Below the pieces are notes generated by a model that searched no databases, was not told where the DNA came from, and worked only from the letters and a program-made list of their open reading frames with translations. Both the position numbers and the translations under genes were made by a program. 64,000 bases of DNA from Zygnema cylindricum (taxonomy: Eukaryota; Streptophyta; Zygnematophyceae; Zygnematales; Zygnemataceae), in NCBI GenBank assembly GCA_037447655.1, contig JBBHKE010001905.1:124001-188000 (forward strand). Direction: 5' to 3'. Each line of letters opens with the position of its first letter. The stretch's first letter is position 1. This document shows, piece by piece, positions 1-11,900 of the stretch.

Positions 1-256
1 TTATCGTTGTCCACCATCCTTAGAGACCCGTATGGGCGTTTTTACTATGTAATAATGTGGATTGTGGGAACTACTTTTATTTTCAAACGTCCTTACAAAT
101 TTGTGTGTGCAATCGCACCATCAATAGTATAGAATTTCGGAAGTGTTATCTTTTTCCACCCTCCCTAAAACTTGTGTGGTCATTTTTTGGATAGTCTTGA
201 TTGTGGGAAGAACTAACATTGTCCACCCTTCCTCGAAACCCGTGTGGGTATTTGTA
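1..256. repeat. Degenerate direct repeats
   Basis: Three imperfect copies of a motif beginning around TTGTCCACC and followed by a cCCGTgTGGG-like segment start near 8, 151 and 219. The phrase ATTGTGGGAA also recurs near 60 and 200. The copies differ in spacing and are decayed. No coding potential is seen. Confidence 0.35.
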
Positions 257-1837
257 CCATGATTAAGTTACGTTAAATGGGCATACAACCTAACACAATT
301 GTTGTGAATTGTAGCCTTTTACTGATAACCGTTTATTTGACCTACTGATAATCAGCATATTAGTTCAATATATCGATAATGGTATTAACGCGATAAACAA
401 TTTATGTATCGCGATAAATTACCTCTATATATATCGGGCCGATAACTCAACTCCATGTTGTTGTATGGAATGGATTGTGAAAAATTTCTTCAAAGCACTA
501 CCCCCTCACCCCTCCGTTGCGATAAACTCCTAAAGATTTTTACTTTATTTTTGTACCACATTTCCTTATTGTGGTAAGTACCACCACCCCTAACCTACAT
601 TATTGGTGATAATTTTTGTTGGTTTTAGAGCTATATATCTTGACACCATACCGTTAGATAATCGATAATATTGGGTATAAGATAAATCACATCAGTTTAC
701 AATATAATCATAGAAACAATGTTTCATAAGGCCGCATAACCTTCCAAATTAAAATCACCATATGCCAACTAATGTGCAAAAAGCTAATAAATGTCATCAA
801 CTGCATGCAATAAATTCAATCAAATTCGACAATATTACATTCAGTGGGATGTTTTCGGAGGTGTAGTTAGGTTAAAATTTTAATAATCAATGCATGGTCT
901 ACAAAAGCCATCAGAAAGATCGTTTTTTCATTTACACCAGGAATTGATATTAATAACATGTAAATCTTTCACCCCAAAAAACAACGCACTGTTGTTGGCT
1001 TTTTTCAGTCGGGAAACAGCAGTGGATAAAAGAAGTTCCACATGCGTCATCCCAAGTTGACGTAAGTCAAGATAAATGATACTTTTTAAGGAACTAAACA
1101 ATTCAAAATAGGTGAGAAGAGAAAAATTATTAACATCTGTTTTTGAACAGACAAATTGAACTTTTTACACACAAAATGATTGTTTTTACTTCATGAAGAA
1201 AAGACCATGTAACCAATCGCCAACTTATTTGACATGGGAATCATCTAGCATATTTAAAGCCCTAGAAACTACTTGCAATGGTTTTGTAGTGTTCATTAAC
1301 TAATTCTTAAAAGGTGCTCATCAAATAACAAAACGTAGGAAAAAAAACAACCATTCCACAAAAAATTAATCGATTTTCCTTTTAAATACATTGTAAAAAA
1401 AAAAAAGATAGAAAAAGAAATTACATGGCAATATACGATTTCAAAGTGACAAGAATTACAAATATTTCATGTAAATCAGTCAATATGAGTGTTTGCTCTC
1501 CTTGGTTTATTTTTGTTTTCCCGAATCACGTTCAAAATTTTTGAAACCTTTTTCTCATGACATTCAAAGGATTCACAAAGTGTGTAGCTGCTTAAAATTT
1601 CAAGTTTTCATTGAGCCCCAAATGTGATGGTTATCATTGATTTGTGACAATCCCAAAAATTATATTTTTTTTCTTTTGTGCTTTTCTTAATGTTTCAACA
1701 ACCTTGATAGAAATGATTCCACATCGTAAGACGTTTATGGTGACTCATATTTGTACTTTGTCCTCTTTTTGAATCTTGAACTCGAATCAGGTACAAGCCT
1801 CTCGGTAAGCTTAGCTACATTTATGAGTCATTTACAT
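257..1837. other. AT-rich intergenic DNA, no gene seen
   Basis: No convincing open frame, RNA gene or mobile element is visible. Between about 310 and 680 the motif CGATAA/TGATAA recurs roughly ten times in both plain and GCGATAAA forms. The remainder is AT-rich and unremarkable, with short poly-A runs near 1390. Confidence 0.5.
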
Positions 1838-2182
1838 TCACCGAGGTTGTTCACTTGTTCCTGCTAGAATCTGGAACGCAAACGAATCTGGAACACAAAT
1901 TCGTTTGCCAGTAACCCGCACTTTTCTAAGTGCAGCTGTTATGCCGGCAAACTTGTTCATATTTTTTAACGTTTCCTTTTTTATAAAACATTTCAACAGG
2001 TTGTTGCAAGAGTCAGCCGTCTTCAAAATGTATGTGCTTCCACTTATGTATCCTTTCCGATTAGCACCCATATCATCCGCAGCAAGACAAACCTGCAATT
2101 GCATTGTTGTCGTTAAAATTATGGTTAGCAAAAATACGTCTGATAAAAAGAGACGAATGAATATAATGTCGGCTAACTTCAT
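1838..2182 (-). CDS. Small secreted LysM-like protein
   Basis: A 114-residue frame. Residues 1 to about 34 form a signal peptide: a short charged start, then a long hydrophobic run (FLLTIILTTT), ending near the small residues CLAA. The mature part carries one LysM-like module at about residues 49-98: TYILKTADSC aligns with the usual Y-x-V-x-x-G-D-S-C start, the middle has L-x-x-M-N, and it closes with GKRICVP, like the family ending G-x-x-L-C-V-P. LysM modules bind GlcNAc polymers such as chitin or peptidoglycan outside the cell. The protein ends soon after the module, with no GPI signal, second LysM or kinase. It lies 590 bp downstream of the LRR gene on the same strand and could instead be an exon of a larger gene. 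The glycine usual before D in the GD motif is alanine here. Confidence 0.5.
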   Translation of the reverse strand: MKLADIIFIRLFLSDVFLLTIILTTTMQLQVCLAADDMGANRKGYISGSTYILKTADSCNNLLKCFIKKETLKNMNKFAGITAALRKVRVTGKRICVPDSFAFQILAGTSEQPR

Positions 2183-2427
2183 GAATGTGATTTTTTACTG
2201 TTAGAGAATAAGAAATTGTAAACTTTTCATTTGTATGAAATGGCACAATGCATCTGCATTTGCTACTCTTTTGCACAATCTAGACGCGTTGCATAAGAAG
2301 TAATCACTGGAATAAAACTTTGAACATTTACGAAGAGGTTTATTGACACGGCCACATGCCTTAAACTGTGACCCTGTTAGTAAGATCTTTAGTATTCATA
2401 CAGTCATAGAAGAGATAACTTCCTCTA

Positions 2428-2512
2428 TTTTTTTTTTCTCTCTCTCTCTCTCCCTCTCTCTTTCTTTTTTCTTTTCTCTCTCTCTCTTAAGCCCTCTCTC
2501 CCTCTCTCTCTC
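2428..2512. repeat. (CT)n microsatellite
   Basis: An interrupted CT/TC dinucleotide tract with short T runs. It lies between the LysM-like gene and the last exon of the LRR gene. Leu/Ser-rich translations across it are artefacts of the repeat. Confidence 0.85.
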
Positions 2513-2769
2513 GCAAAAAAAACAAAAATTGACGGGGATTAGTGTTAAGGATTCTCAAAAGTATTGGCCAAAAAAAGAGCTCAGCTTTGAATTACAACAA
2601 TTCGAATACAAATGATTGGGCTGTACCTGGTTATTTGTATGAAGTGATTTGGGACGGAAACTGTTATTTTTTTTTCTGTTCCGAATTGGGTGGCTACATG
2701 TCAGTATAGTGTAATATGATTAACAAGAGTTATAATCCACAAGATTTCATTGTTGTTAGAGCTTAACCT

Positions 2770-2969
2770 TTATACGGGTGGAGGAATTGGAGGCGTTGTA
2801 TTGAGTGCAGGTGGTGGAAGAGGAGAACGGGGGGGTGAAAGAGGGGGGGGAACGGGATGGGAAGGTGATCTTAGCGGTGGTGAAGGAGGAGGTGAAAGAG
2901 GTGGGCGGGTTGGTAGCAATGGAGGTGGTCCAAAACGTGGTGCACTTGTTGGAGGTGGTCGATTAATTA
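2770..2969 (-). CDS. LRR gene exon 9: proline-rich C-terminus
   Basis: A strong acceptor (T9 then CCAG at 2970) and the phase needed by exon 8. It encodes about 65 residues dominated by PPP, SPPP and PP(L/S) units, extensin-like and probably extracellular. It ends at TAA 2770-2772. The Gly-rich translation on the other strand is its shadow. Confidence 0.6.
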
Positions 2970-5900
2970 CTGGAAAAAAAAACAAATCTTCAATGCTGAG
3001 AAAACCATATTTGTCAAATCCTTAGATCCCTTTTTTTTGGGTAAACACTGTTGCTCAAAAATAAATCAATTATAGGACTTTTTTTACGGCTTGCGTCAGT
3101 TTCAAAAAATTAAAAAGCTTTCCAGAGATAGTAAAAACATTTGTGCAATCTAATAAGAACTCTTAAATATTAGAATGCAACAAAAAAAATTGATTCAAAA
3201 TTCCATATATATAACACAACAAAAATGAAAGTAAGAGAGGCATGAGACCACAACTACAAAAATTGTGTATGTTTCTACTGTTTCGAAAAGGCAATCCAAT
3301 TTTACGTAGGCAAACTAGCCGCAAGCAATCGTACATTTGCAAGTGTATTTGCTTGCTGCATTGGTGTAGCCTTGGTTGCAAGCGCATTTCCGTGTCCTCC
3401 CATCTGTGCTATTGGAGCAAATGCCGTTTCCCCCACAAGGCCCTCCAACCTGCGTGGCATTGCAGAATGCTTCACACTCGCTTTTACTTCGTTGGTTGGT
3501 GGGTCCGCATTGAGATGGGATGCTCGAGGCAGATAGACAGTTTCCGAGAAACCTGCCACAGTCAGGTTGTCCGTAGACTAGTACAAGGGGCCCAGTGAAA
3601 TAGTTGTTGTAAAAAGAACTGTCACATAGACAGACACACAGACTTTTGGTTATGCTCTGATTGTCACACTCTTTAATATGAATGTAGCACGTGAAAGGAA
3701 GGAAATATATTTTTGTTCTTTGTTTAGAAGCTTATATTTAATAAAAGTTGGACGGTGACAAAAGGGGAATGAGAGGGGGATCTTTTAGGTCCTCGGCTTT
3801 TCTCTTACAAAAAAAAGTGACAAAAAAAAGTAAAAACGTTAGTAAAAAAAAAAAAAAAAATGCAAGAAATTTAGAAAGAACAATTAAATAGGTAACAAAG
3901 TTAGAAATATGAGAGGGAGTGTGAGGGAGTGATCCCACCTCCCCCTTTACCCTTCCACATGCGCCTTATCGTCCCGTTAGTTTCCATATTTGGAGTCGTT
4001 ATCTTGGCTTCCTAGTTGTTGTATACATTTACTATTTTTTGTTTTTTTACTTTATTATATTTTGTTTTTTTTATTTGTTCACTTTTTTTTCTTTACATTC
4101 TTGTCTTCGTTTATTATGTTTTTCAACCTTTTCATTATCTATTGGTATCTTTCCTTAAAAAATAATAGTGTTAGCTGGAAGCCTATGGTATATGCATTTA
4201 TAATTTTTCAAAATCTGGCTATTTGTTTTTCCAATAGATATTCATTGTGTCCTTCAATTTCTTAACTCTAATTATATTTCCGTTTTGTTAAGAAGAACTT
4301 TAAGAAAAAAAATCCCGACGTTTTAATATATTGCTGATACCTTTGCACTTGACATAGAACTCTATCGATTTTTTATTTCTTTAAGTTGATCTTTACCTAC
4401 TTCTCTCTTTTTGTATGAGAGAAAATTCAAAGCTCTACCCTCTTTATTAGGCATCCTGTCCCCACCCCCTCCTTTGATTTTCCTATATTTCTCTTTCCCC
4501 CTCTCACCTCCGTTCTCTTCCTCCCTCAATTTATCCCCACTTTCGAAACCCTTTGCCCTCCACTTCTTTCTCCCTCCCCTTCCCTCCTCTTCCATCCTTT
4601 TCAATCTCTTTCATTCACTTCCCTCCCTTTTCCCCTCCGCTTTCCTCCCCTCCTCTCTTCTTTCTTCTTTATCCTGCTCCTTTCATCTCTTTTCTCTTAC
4701 CAACTCTTTTCTCCTACCCTTTTTTTCCTTTCATTCCATTTTTTTTTTCTTCCTACAATTTCTCACTCCAGTCTCTTCGCATTCCGCCTTAGATTAAAAT
4801 AGGCCCAAAATAAAATTTGTAGAGAAGTTTTATGTAAAGGTGAGAGGCGAAGAGAGGCAGAGACGAACTTTCAACCTTTTGTTGGCCACTACATCCTTCA
4901 TTGTTAGCCCTCCTCCCCTTTCGAAAAATACGCTCCCACCCATTTTGACCGTAATTATTCTGGCTCCTTTATAAAGACTAGCTTCTCTCGCTCTCCCTCT
5001 GTCTCTCTACACTCTCTCAGCCACCCTCTCCCCCCTCAGAGTCAAAACTACTTACAGTTTTGCCATCACTTCTACTTACTTTTTTGCCATCACTTCCTCA
5101 TACTGCTCTAACCGTGACCCTCTCCTCCCATCTTTTTACTTTTTCCGCTTATCGCTTATGCCTCCCTCCTACCACGACTGTCTCTCCCTCTCTCCATTTT
5201 TACCATCAACCTATCGTACTCTCTTTATGGCATTCTCTCGCTCCTTTCCCGTGAATCTTCATCCCCTCTCACAAACGCTCTCTAACTATCTCTTTCTTTC
5301 ACCCGCTCTATTTTTAAACATCTAGTCAAATGGGATCAATAAATGGCAACTAAAAGGAGAGTTAAGTAATAAAATGTGAATGGAAAAGAGAGAGGTGAGC
5401 ACCGCCCCCCATCGCCAAGATGTTTGGAATTTTGTGTTTTCGGCATTGTTTGTTAAACATGTATGTATATACTTTTGTGTTGTTAAATTTGATTTATTCT
5501 TACAAATACTGAAGGCGCGGAAGTTGAGCGATGGACGATGGAATGCTTCCACTGAGCTGGTTGTTCTGTAACACTCTGTGACGTCATCCAACCCATCAAT
5601 GAGGAGAGCGCCGGTCTTTCCTCCACCTTTATCTTCCCCTCTTTTCCCCTTCCCTCGTGCATGGAGTTATATTATTTATTATTTTTAAAAGCTTTTTATG
5701 CTAAGATTTTTTGTTGTAAACATGATAAAAATCATTACAATTACTTTCTTCAAAATCAAATTTGAGCTGACATTTTTATTACCATTAAGCACCAAGCACC
5801 ATTTTAGGAAAAAAATTATCTCATTTTTCAAAGAGCATTTGTCTCTATGTAGGATTTCGTCGTACATGGAGTAGAGTGTTGTCATTTGACCGATGGAAGT

Positions 5901-8900
5901 TGGAATGCTTCCACTCAATTGGTTGTTATTTAGCTGTCTGTAACGCCATCCAGCCCATACAGCCCATACAGAGGGGTGAAAGTAAGCTTCCATGTGGGGG
6001 AGGCGGGGGAAGGTGGAGAAAGGGAATGGGTTTAATCTCCCCAACCATATTAACTATTGCAATGGAAGTGACGGTCTCCCTTCCGCCTTTACCTTCTCCT
6101 CCCTTTGACCTTCTTCCCTTACATGTAGTTAAATCTTTTGTTAACCTAAAAATCTTTAGGACAGTGGAGCATTGTGCATAGAGGTTTTGTGGTAAATATG
6201 ATAAAAATCATAACAATTGGTGATTTCAAAACATAAAAAATGAGCTAACCCATTTATTACCATTAAGCAATACTTTGGACAAAATTATATCTCATTTATG
6301 AAATAGCATTTGGCTTTGTGTTGGATGTTGTCTTACAAGTTGTCGAGGTTTGTTAGTTGACCGATGGACGATGGAATGCTTCCACTCAACCGGTTTCGAG
6401 ATAGCTCTCTGTAACGCCATCCACTCCAACTCACCCACCCTCTAAATGCCTTTTGTTTGTTGTGCAGAAATAAAAATAAATAAAAAAAGTTGAGTATGAA
6501 CTATGTTGGGTGCGTTTATGCAATTATTTTATATTTGTCTTTTGTGTTACTTACATTCAATTTCTTTACGACATTTTGACCATTTATCACTTTGTAACAA
6601 AGAAAGCTATTAAAAAATGTTAATTCTATATATTGCTAGAAAATGGAAACATTTCATATAAATATACATGCGTTCTTAAAAATATGGAAAACAAAGCACC
6701 ATGTTCGGTCAAATCTTGTTTATTCGGTGCTTTGACCTTATTACTTTGTAGTTTAATCGATCAGCATTTCATTTCATTTCATTTTGTTGATCGTTTTTTT
6801 CCTCTCGACTCTCTTCCTATGCTCTCTACTCCCACTTCCATCCCTCCCATCCACCGTCTCCACCCTCTCAACCCCTCTACATTCTTCCCCTTTCCACCTC
6901 GCATCCCCAAACCCTCCCCTCCCTATAACACTCCCCGGCCAAACCTTTTTTTACCCTCCCTCCACTCCCCAACCCTCCCCCTCCCCGACCCCTATTGCAC
7001 TGTCCCATGCTCCGTACCCTATGTCCCGTCCTCCTCTCTCCCCCTCACCCATCTCCTCCCCCCCTCCACCCGTCTCCTCCCCTTTTGTCCTTAAACCTCC
7101 CGCCGTTGCCCCCTCTCCTCCCCTCGCCTCCCCCCTCCGCCCATCCCATGCTTCCCCTCTCTCCCGTCCCCTCCCCTCCCCACCTTTCCACTCCCACTCC
7201 CTCCCACCCCCTCGCCCTCGCTTGCGCCTCTCCTCCTTTCCTCGTCACCCCAAGTAGTCACCCCCCTTCCAGTTTTCTTACCCTCCCTTCAATCTCGTCC
7301 TCCCCCCTCCCCCACCTCTATTTTACGCTTCTCTCCACTCCACTTTGTGTAGAATAAAATCTTACAATTGAAATAGTTTCGTCATTTTACCGATGCACGA
7401 TGGAATGCTTCCATTCAACCGGTTGTTCCATAGTTGTCTGTAACGCCATCCACCCCGTCAACACCCCTTCCACTTTTAATACCAATTTATTTGGACCAGA
7501 ATAAAGTCTGATATACTTAAGGAAAAATGAAATCAAACTATTGTCAGAAATCCACCCAATCAACAACCCTTCCACTTTTAATACCTATTTGTTTGGACCA
7601 GAATATAGTCTGATATACTTCAGGAAAAATGAACTTGAACTATTGTTGGGAATTCACCCCATGAACAACCCTTCCACTTTTAATACCTATTTGTTTGGAC
7701 CAGAATATAGTCTGATATACTTAAGGAAAAATGAACTTGAACTATTGTTGGGAATTCACCCCATCAACACCCCCTTCCACTTTTAATACCTATTTGTTTG
7801 GACCAGAATATACTCTGATATACTTAAAAAAAAATGAACTTCAACTATTGTTAAGAATTCACCCCATCAACACCCCCTTCCACTTTTAATACCTATTTGT
7901 TTAGACCAGAATATAGTCTAACATACTTAAGAAAAATGGACTTGATCTATTGTTAAAAATCCATCCCATCAACACCCGTTCCACTTTTAATACCTATTTG
8001 ATTGGACCAAAATAAAGTCTTATATACTGAAAATAAAATGAACGAGAACTACTGGTAAGAATCCATTCCATCAACACCCCTTCCACTTTTAATACCTATT
8101 TGTTTGGACGAGAATATAGTCTTACATACTTAAGAAAAATGGACTTGATCTATTGTTAAGAATCCACCCCATCAACACCCCATTCCATTTTTAATACCTA
8201 TTTTTTTTGGCCAGAATATAGTCTGATATACTGAAGGAAAAATGAACTAGAACTATTTTTAGGAATCCACCCCATTAACACCCCTTCCATTTTTAATACC
8301 TATTTGGTTGGACCAGAATAGTCTTATATACTTAAGAAAAAATGAACTTGAACTATTGTTAAGAATCCACCCCATCAACACCCCTTCCACTTTTAATACC
8401 TATTTGGTTGGACCTGAATATAGTCTTATGTACTTAAAAGCGATCTCCCCGGTCATACTAAAATGGTTTAAAGGAGAGTTGAAGGCAAGGACCCATACAA
8501 AATATGGTGTGAGGAAGGGGTGAGGGTTAGATCCCTTGTCACACTAGCTATGGTTTGGATGACTGAGTGTTAACTACCTTGTTACTATAAATATAATTTT
8601 TGGAAAGCTCTAGTCTCACTAAAAGATAATTCTGTGAGACTAAGGAACTTGAGAGGAACTTGAAGACTGTAGCATGGCCGAGAGTCTATGAGGAAATAGT
8701 GGCGGAAGAAACTCTCTTTGATTTACCGAGAAGGGAGTCTCGTCCCTCGTTTAAAGACAAAGTAGTCTTGTCGGTGGTTCAGCGACGAGGGAGCCTCCTC
8801 GCTACTCTTACCATTAATAGCGTGAGAGTGGAAAAGAAGTTTGATTAAACTACGCCTGTAATCAAATTAGCGTTGTACGAACCAAATAAGAATCTTGGTA

Positions 8901-11900
8901 CGCCAACGTCTGGAAAGATCTATTCGAGTCAAACGGAAGATCAAATGGCGACGCAAGACACCAAAACACCGGAATAGTCATGTACGGACATAAATTACTT
9001 GCTGCCAGATACAAGATCCCACGAACAAGAATCGCCTTTGACTTCTAATGGGGGCTACATTGACCGTGAATTCTTGTCATGTAAATTACTTTTTTTTCAG
9101 TCTTCGAACTTGAGGAAACAAACGTTTGCTCGTTTGTTAATTATTTTAAAAGTGTGAGATTTAGATTTCTTCGGATTTGGGATTTATTAGGTTTGTCCCG
9201 CACCGTATAGTTTAGTTTGCCTACATAGGTACCGTACTATGCATGAATCTGATTGGCTCGTAGATAGTATACTCTCACCGAGTATATAGTTTAGGACTTA
9301 GTGTATATTTCAAGATGTCTCAGTAATGACATCTTTTCCAACATGAGTGACTTTTGGTATTTTCGGGCTCTAACATCTTTTGTTGTGGTGGATCAATTTG
9401 CATGAAACGTTGCAAATTTTATTTATAGGATATATTGTATACATCACTGTAGTTTGACGCGTTGAGGGGTTTTTCTCATAGTCGCTGCATTTGGTAGTGT
9501 CTCAAAGAGAAACCTTGCATAATGTCCTATATGTTTCAAACTTTCAAAAGATATAGTTTTGTACATCTTTAGCTGAAACGAAGGATTTTGAAGTTCTTCT
9601 CAAAAATGGAAAACAGATGGTTAATAAGTAAAGCCACTAGTACTAGAGGTCTAAATGATATGTATACCATGGACTAGGCAAATCTTTGTGACAAAGATGT
9701 TCTTTACTTTGGGGTCATGTCTGAATGATTTGTAGCATAAAACATTTGGCCACGTACATCATGAAAGGATTGAGAAGATGGTCAAAAATGGAGTTATAAA
9801 AGGTGTAGATTTATCAAAAAAGCAAGCAAAAATATGTGATGGATGTGCCCTTAGAAAGATCCATATGTTTCCTTTTCCATCAAAAGGTAGTCATAGGTCA
9901 CTTAAAATATTAGTATTGATTCACTCGGACGTATGGGGTTCGGCCAAAATTCCATCACCTCGAGGGGTAAAATGAATGCTAACCATTACTGATGATTTTT
10001 TTAATTATACAAAGGTATATTTCATACAGAAGAAAAGCAAAGTCTTCTATCATTTAAGAATTTTAGAAGGTGGATTTGAGAAGATTTATAGAGTTCCCAT
10101 TTTGGCCCTCAGAGCGAACAATGCAGGGGAGTATTTGTCACATAAATTTATCACCTTCCCAAAGTCCAATGGCATAACACATCATTTTTTCTGGTCAATG
10201 TTCCCCGAAGCCATATGGTGTAACTGAAGGATTAAAAAGGACATTAAGTGAGAGTGCAACATCCATGTTAGATGATAAATGAGTTGATTTTAAATTTTGG
10301 GCTGAGGCACTAAACTTTGCAGTTTATATAAAAAACAGATTGGAATCGAGAGTTGTAAAGAAAAAGACTCCGTATGAACAATGGACAGGTATTAGTATGA
10401 ACCAGTTGTTAGTCAATTTAAATTATGTGGGAGTTAAGTATTTATTCTACATGATACACAAACCGAATAGAAAATAGAACCTAAAGGTCAGCAAGGATTA
10501 TTATTGGGCTATGATAAAATTTCAAAATAATATAGAGTACATGTTCCTAAGAAAATTAGGGACACCATAGCTAGGAGGATCTTTGTTAAAGATAAAAAAA
10601 CATTAGTAGATAATTTTCAGGTGACAGGTGACCAAAATATAGAAAATGCCACTGAGCGTGTAATACTAGATCAAAGGACTTTTGTAGAACCAACTGGAAA
10701 TCAACCGGTTAGCCAACTACAACAGCATTCCAAGCCAACTCCATAAATGGTCTTGGAGGAGGAACTCAGACCCGTACAATCTACTCAATTCTAACCTCCA
10801 AATTCGGGGAAAGACAAGTTGCCAGCGGACTATATCAGAAAGTTATCTGCCAGCTCAAAGGAACCGCTCACCATTCAAGAGGTATTTTCCAAAAGAATGA
10901 TTGATCGCAGCAGCCTATGATGAAACGAAATCCATCATGAAGGCACAAATATGGGAACGTGTGGAGTTGCCTCTAGATTAAAAGGCCATCAGAAATAAGT
11001 GGGTTTTCACCGTAAAATTAAACCCGGATAACACAATAGAAAGATTTTAGCCTAGGTAAGTAAAAGAGGGATACAATAAAAAAGAAGGGAATTGTTATGA
11101 AGTCTAGGTGAAGGGTGAGGGGAAGCACCCTTGTTACTCTGAATATGACTATGAGGGAGAGGGGAGATTGTAGGGATGGGGATAAAGTTGTGTTTTTAAC
11201 ACAGCCACACTAACTGTGGTGTTGGGGTTGGTCCACTCCTCTCCCTCTCTCTTGCCCTCCCTCTCCCTCCCTTTTTCACCGCCCCCTTCCTTTCCCTCTC
11301 TCCTTCTCTCTCCCTCTTGCCTTACGCAGTTATCTTCGCGTTATTATCAATTGTTAAACTTTTGAGAGCGTTTAACATTGTGCATATGCATTTCTATTAA
11401 GAATTATCCACGTAAAGTAGTCAATCACAATATAATGCGCAACAAAAAATGGCAAATTCAGAAGGAAAAATTGCCAACAGATTTGTTGCCATGAAGTACA
11501 TTTTTGAGGAAATTCTACCCCATTTTAGAAAAGCAATTGGCTCAGTGAAGTAATTGGTCTTACAAGTATGTAACGTTCGTCAGATGACATATGGAAGTTG
11601 GAATTTTTCCACTCAACTGGTTGTTCCACATATCTCTGTAACGCCATCCATCCCGTCAATCCCCGTTTCTACATGCCTTTCAGTGTTTTTGGATCAAAAT
11701 AAAATACTGAAAAAAAAATAGTACAAATTGTCGTTGAGTGCATTTGTAGGGCTCTTATGCAAAATCACACTTATCAAATGTAATTTTAAATGTAAATGTA
11801 TAATTTACTATGAATTTCAACTTTATTCAAATTAAATTATGGAACACGAGCTAACGTAATGTGTCTCATCTTTGCAAACCCAAGTACATAATGAGGTCAA

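Noticed and set aside
2343-2615. Ser/Leu-rich ORF
   Set aside because: Produced by the CT microsatellite.
2750-3025. Gly-rich plus-strand ORF
   Set aside because: Antisense of the Pro-rich exon, whose acceptor and phase support the minus strand.
3315-3317. TAG as the true end of the LRR gene
   Set aside because: A donor just upstream joins to the strong acceptor at 2970 and closes the total at exactly 1044 nt in frame. Kept as a possible alternative form.
4411-4797. Pro/Leu/Ser-rich plus-strand ORFs at 4.4-4.8, 6.6-7.4 and 11.9-12.8 kb
   Set aside because: They follow from pyrimidine-rich composition, overlap in several frames, and have no domains.
7438-8437. CRISPR array or repeat-protein gene
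   Set aside because: Units are tandem with no unique spacers, in a plant-type intron. The 34-residue translated repeat has no start, context or known fold.
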